27,316 bases of DNA from Promethearchaeota archaeon. GTDB taxonomy: Archaea > Asgardarchaeota > Lokiarchaeia > Sigynarchaeales > SOKP01. Location: assembly GCA_016839635.1 (NCBI GenBank), contig JAEOTV010000291.1, positions 1 through 27,316 on the forward strand, in the 5' to 3' direction. The position numbers and the translations under genes were made by a program. This document shows, piece by piece, positions 25,300-27,316 of the stretch; the stretch's first letter is position 1, and every line of letters starts with the position of its first letter. A model generated the notes under the pieces. It saw only the letters and a program-made list of their open reading frames with translations, had not been told where the DNA came from and did not search any database.

Positions 25300-26298
25300 A
25301 TGTATATATATTGGGCAGTTATCGCTCCATTTTTATCATGTTTAGCAATATTCTTGGGTTATGTGTTAATTAAAGAGAGAAAAAGAGTCGGATTAATATT
25401 TCTAACAGTATTTTTTATTTTTAATATTAATGTCACATTTAACATTATCAATATATTTCGAAGAGATTATAGTGAAGATTTTTCCATTTTTCCTTTGAGC
25501 AATATTGTTGCATATATAGTGATAATTAATATTGTAATTATTTCAATCTCTATACTACTTCACATCAAATTTGATGATTTTAAAGAGAATCACGCAATAA
25601 TTAGAATTCAATCTTTTTTTTTTAAGATTAGGGACAATATTTTTCTGCTTGAGAAGACTTCTGATAAATTAATATCGATCATCTTACTTGCTTGTCTTTT
25701 TTATATTATAGGTTTAATTAATCTTTATATCCATGAATTTGGTCATGCGATGGCAGATATTATTGTTGGAACTTATTATAATGAAATTAGAATCAATTTT
25801 TTTCTTCAAGGATGGACTTCTGGAGGAGGAATTCTTGCAACTGATCCATTTCATACTCAGAAGCTAACAGTAATTTTACTTGGGGGACTATTTACAGAAT
25901 GTATATTTGCACTATTCTCACTTGTTGTTATTTTATGGAAAAAAGAAAAGAATAATTTCACGTGGCTTTTATCGATTATAATCTCAATGCTATTTTTAAA
26001 TCGAGTAGCACTTTATTTCACATTCCCTCATTTACTTAATATAAGAAGTGATGTATTAGGTTTAGTAAGCTTAGGATATGACCCTAGGGATCTTTTTTAC
26101 ATTTTCTTTCCCTTTTTGATCTTTACTATTGTTATTACTTCCAAATTAATAGCAAAATTATATAAAACTAGTTTAAAAAGAAATAATATGTTCCTAGGAA
26201 TATACTTCCTCAGTTTAACAGTGTATATTGTTTTATTAGTAGTTTTGAGTGCAATTAATGAATTTGTAATTTCACTAGAGTCATTGAGTTTTTACTAA
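25300..26298 (+). CDS. M50-like intramembrane metalloprotease
   Basis: A 332-residue polytopic membrane protein with about eight hydrophobic segments. The zinc-binding motif is at the end of a membrane helix: INLYIHEFGHAMADIIVG (His145, Glu146, His149), as in site-2-type peptidases (M50). A later LLGGLFTECIFALF and RSDVLGLVSLGYDP (Asp249) fit the second conserved region with the third zinc ligand of M50B-like proteins. The first about 100 residues are three further transmembrane segments without known signature. It is preceded by the PerR-like gene (63 nt apart, same strand), so co-transcription is possible. The substrate is unknown; related proteases cut membrane-anchored regulators or have housekeeping roles. 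Confidence 0.75.
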   Translation: MYIYWAVIAPFLSCLAIFLGYVLIKERKRVGLIFLTVFFIFNINVTFNIINIFRRDYSEDFSIFPLSNIVAYIVIINIVIISISILLHIKFDDFKENHAIIRIQSFFFKIRDNIFLLEKTSDKLISIILLACLFYIIGLINLYIHEFGHAMADIIVGTYYNEIRINFFLQGWTSGGGILATDPFHTQKLTVILLGGLFTECIFALFSLVVILWKKEKNNFTWLLSIIISMLFLNRVALYFTFPHLLNIRSDVLGLVSLGYDPRDLFYIFFPFLIFTIVITSKLIAKLYKTSLKRNNMFLGIYFLSLTVYIVLLVVLSAINEFVISLESLSFY

Positions 26299-26415
26299 AG
26301 AATTCATGAATTAATCTAGTATATAGAATAAGAATTTTAGAAAAACATGGCAAATATCCAATAAAAATGAATCAATAAGAATAAAGAAAATTATTTTGCT
26401 CAAATAATAGATAAG

Positions 26416-26431
26416 AAAAAAGAAAAAAAAA
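26416..26431 (-). terminator. Possible oligo-T terminator of the cold-shock gene
   Basis: T9-C-T6 on the minus strand about 105 nt downstream of the cold-shock gene's stop codon. If used, the mRNA has a 3' tail of about 100 nt. Confidence 0.35.
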
Positions 26432-26534
26432 GATAAGATTCGATAACAATCGCAAAAACAGATTTTTACTAATTATTATGTATTTCTTATGTTATATTTT
26501 ATTACTTTTTGTAGATTCATAAATAATCATAATA

Positions 26535-26807
26535 TTAGAAGCGGAAATTTCTTCCTCTGCCTCTATTATATGGATTAGGAGGTGCCTTTTCAGTCACTAC
26601 CACATTAGAAGCCTGGGGGCCTTTTTGACCATCAACTACTTCAAATTCTACTTTATCGTTTTCATTTAATGTTTTGTATTCGTCATCTCTACCTGATAAT
26701 GCACTGTAATGAACAAATACGTCGGCTCCATCTTCAGAACTTATAAATCCGTAGCCTTTTCGGCTATTAAACCATTTTACTGTTCCTTTTACCAATTTTA
26801 AAACCAA
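26535..26807 (-). CDS. Cold-shock domain protein (CspA family)
   Basis: A 90-residue single cold-shock domain protein that binds single-stranded RNA/DNA and acts as an RNA chaperone. [18 protein letters not shown] carries RNP1 (KGYGFI, residues 17-22), and DVFVHYSAL carries RNP2 (VFVHY). [20 protein letters not shown] completes the OB fold. The C-terminal tail ([13 protein letters not shown]) is Arg/Gly-rich, giving extra RNA contacts. Both possible starts are TTG: 26807 (used here), or 26795, which would give the more usual [10 protein letters not shown] beginning. There is no strong Shine-Dalgarno for either. Csp proteins are absent from many archaea and usually considered of bacterial origin, but base composition here matches the host. 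Confidence 0.93.
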   Translation of the reverse strand: MVLKLVKGTVKWFNSRKGYGFISSEDGADVFVHYSALSGRDDEYKTLNENDKVEFEVVDGQKGPQASNVVVTEKAPPNPYNRGRGRNFRF

Positions 26808-26900
26808 TTTTCAAATTTTCAATTAAAATTCTTTATTTCTAAAGAGCTGATAAAAAAAAAGAAATCAAAGATAATAAATTTTGACTTTTTTGGGATAGCT

Positions 26901-26952
26901 AGAGAATTTTTGCGAAAAAATTTTACATCTTTTTGTACATTAAGAATTCTCT
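26901..26952 (-). promoter_or_regulatory. Possible 5'-leader hairpin of the cold-shock gene
   Basis: AGAGAATT (26901-26908) and AATTCTCT (26945-26952) are perfectly complementary 8-bp arms enclosing 36 nt, located 94-145 nt upstream of the cold-shock start on the minus strand. Bacterial csp mRNAs have structured leaders acting as thermosensors; whether transcription starts this far upstream is not known. Confidence 0.25.
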
Positions 26953-27077
26953 GTGAAGGAGTTTAATATAAATAAACAAAAGTAATATTGAAGCTGATAA
27001 TTAAATTAACCATAATTTTAATATAGAGTAAAATTTTTGATTTCTTTAAATATATTTTATTTATAATAGCATAACAT

Positions 27078-27316
27078 ATGGCGTCTAAAAATCAATTTAT
27101 ATTAATATTTATTGGATTTATCTCTATCCTTGTTGTACTTCTTACTCCCTATGGTTTCCATATTGACTTAGGACCCGGACCAAATAGCCTAATGGCAATT
27201 CTTTGGGAATATTGGGATCTATCAATTTTAAGATGGTTTACAGTGTTGGAGTATGTTCCATATTATTTTTTTAGGTTTATCGCAATCTATTACTTGATAA
27301 GATATCTTATGGATAA
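27078..27316 (+). CDS. Membrane protein, N-terminal part (cut by window edge)
   Basis: ATG at 27078 opens a frame running to the window end (79 codons seen). It starts MASKNQFILIFIGFISILVV, a strong transmembrane helix with a short polar head, then a loop (TPYGFHIDLGPGPNSLMAI) with aromatic-rich segments and a second hydrophobic stretch (VPYYFFRFIAIYYLIRYLM). No family is recognisable from this fragment. The first helix could be a signal anchor. Confidence 0.7.
   Translation, partial: MASKNQFILIFIGFISILVVLLTPYGFHIDLGPGPNSLMAILWEYWDLSILRWFTVLEYVPYYFFRFIAIYYLIRYLMD

Overview
The window is AT-rich chromosomal DNA from an archaeon. It has many TTG starts, oligo-T terminators, TATA-type promoters, an Sm-like protein and a tRNA carrying an archaeal-style intron. 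The best taxonomic clue is a gene fusing an N-terminal longin-like domain to an Arf-type small GTPase (5896-7251, minus). Together with a free-standing longin-like protein and a cytosolic beta-propeller, it points to an Asgard archaeon (Promethearchaeota), plausibly Lokiarchaeia-like. That placement is inferred from gene content, not from a phylogeny.

Layout. 1-1040: the 5' part of an aldehyde:ferredoxin oxidoreductase gene (minus), divergent from a 95-aa protein with a ubiquitin-like (beta-grasp) pattern. 1060-3651: a CocE/NonD-type alpha/beta hydrolase, a tRNA-Arg(CCT) with about 30 nt of intron inside its T-loop, and an Sm-like protein. 3826-13723: a large calcineurin-type phosphoesterase, the longin-Arf GTPase, glycerate 2-kinase, a 52-aa zinc ribbon, a 721-aa acidic cytosolic array of beta-sandwich domains, a 561-aa FG-GAP-type beta-propeller ending in two duplicated winged-helix-like modules, and the longin-like protein. 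14065-14686: a C2H2 zinc-finger protein and an acidic helical protein.

14863-21020 is a CoA-metabolism region: a family III CoA-transferase whose 5' end is broken by two apparent frameshifts, a ketopantoate-reductase-like protein whose only plausible start is ATT, an ADP-forming acyl-CoA synthetase alpha-type subunit, and acetoacetyl-CoA synthetase. 21093-22254 holds a small membrane protein and a GNAT acetyltransferase. 22413-25236 is an oxidative-stress pair: a catalase-peroxidase (KatG) visibly richer in GC than its surroundings, so probably acquired from bacteria, divergent from a Fur/PerR-type regulator, with a perfect 7-bp inverted repeat between them. 25300-27316 holds an M50-like membrane protease, a cold-shock-domain protein with a possible 5'-leader hairpin, and the start of a membrane protein.

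The most interesting part is 5.9-13.7 kb. A longin-Arf GTPase, a separate longin-fold candidate, a cytosolic propeller with tandem winged helices and a cytosolic beta-sandwich array lie within 8 kb. In eukaryotes, longin and propeller proteins act together as small-GTPase regulators and membrane-trafficking factors, so this may be an uncharacterised Asgard GTPase-associated assembly. This is a hypothesis from domain architecture and proximity only; the genes are not one operon.
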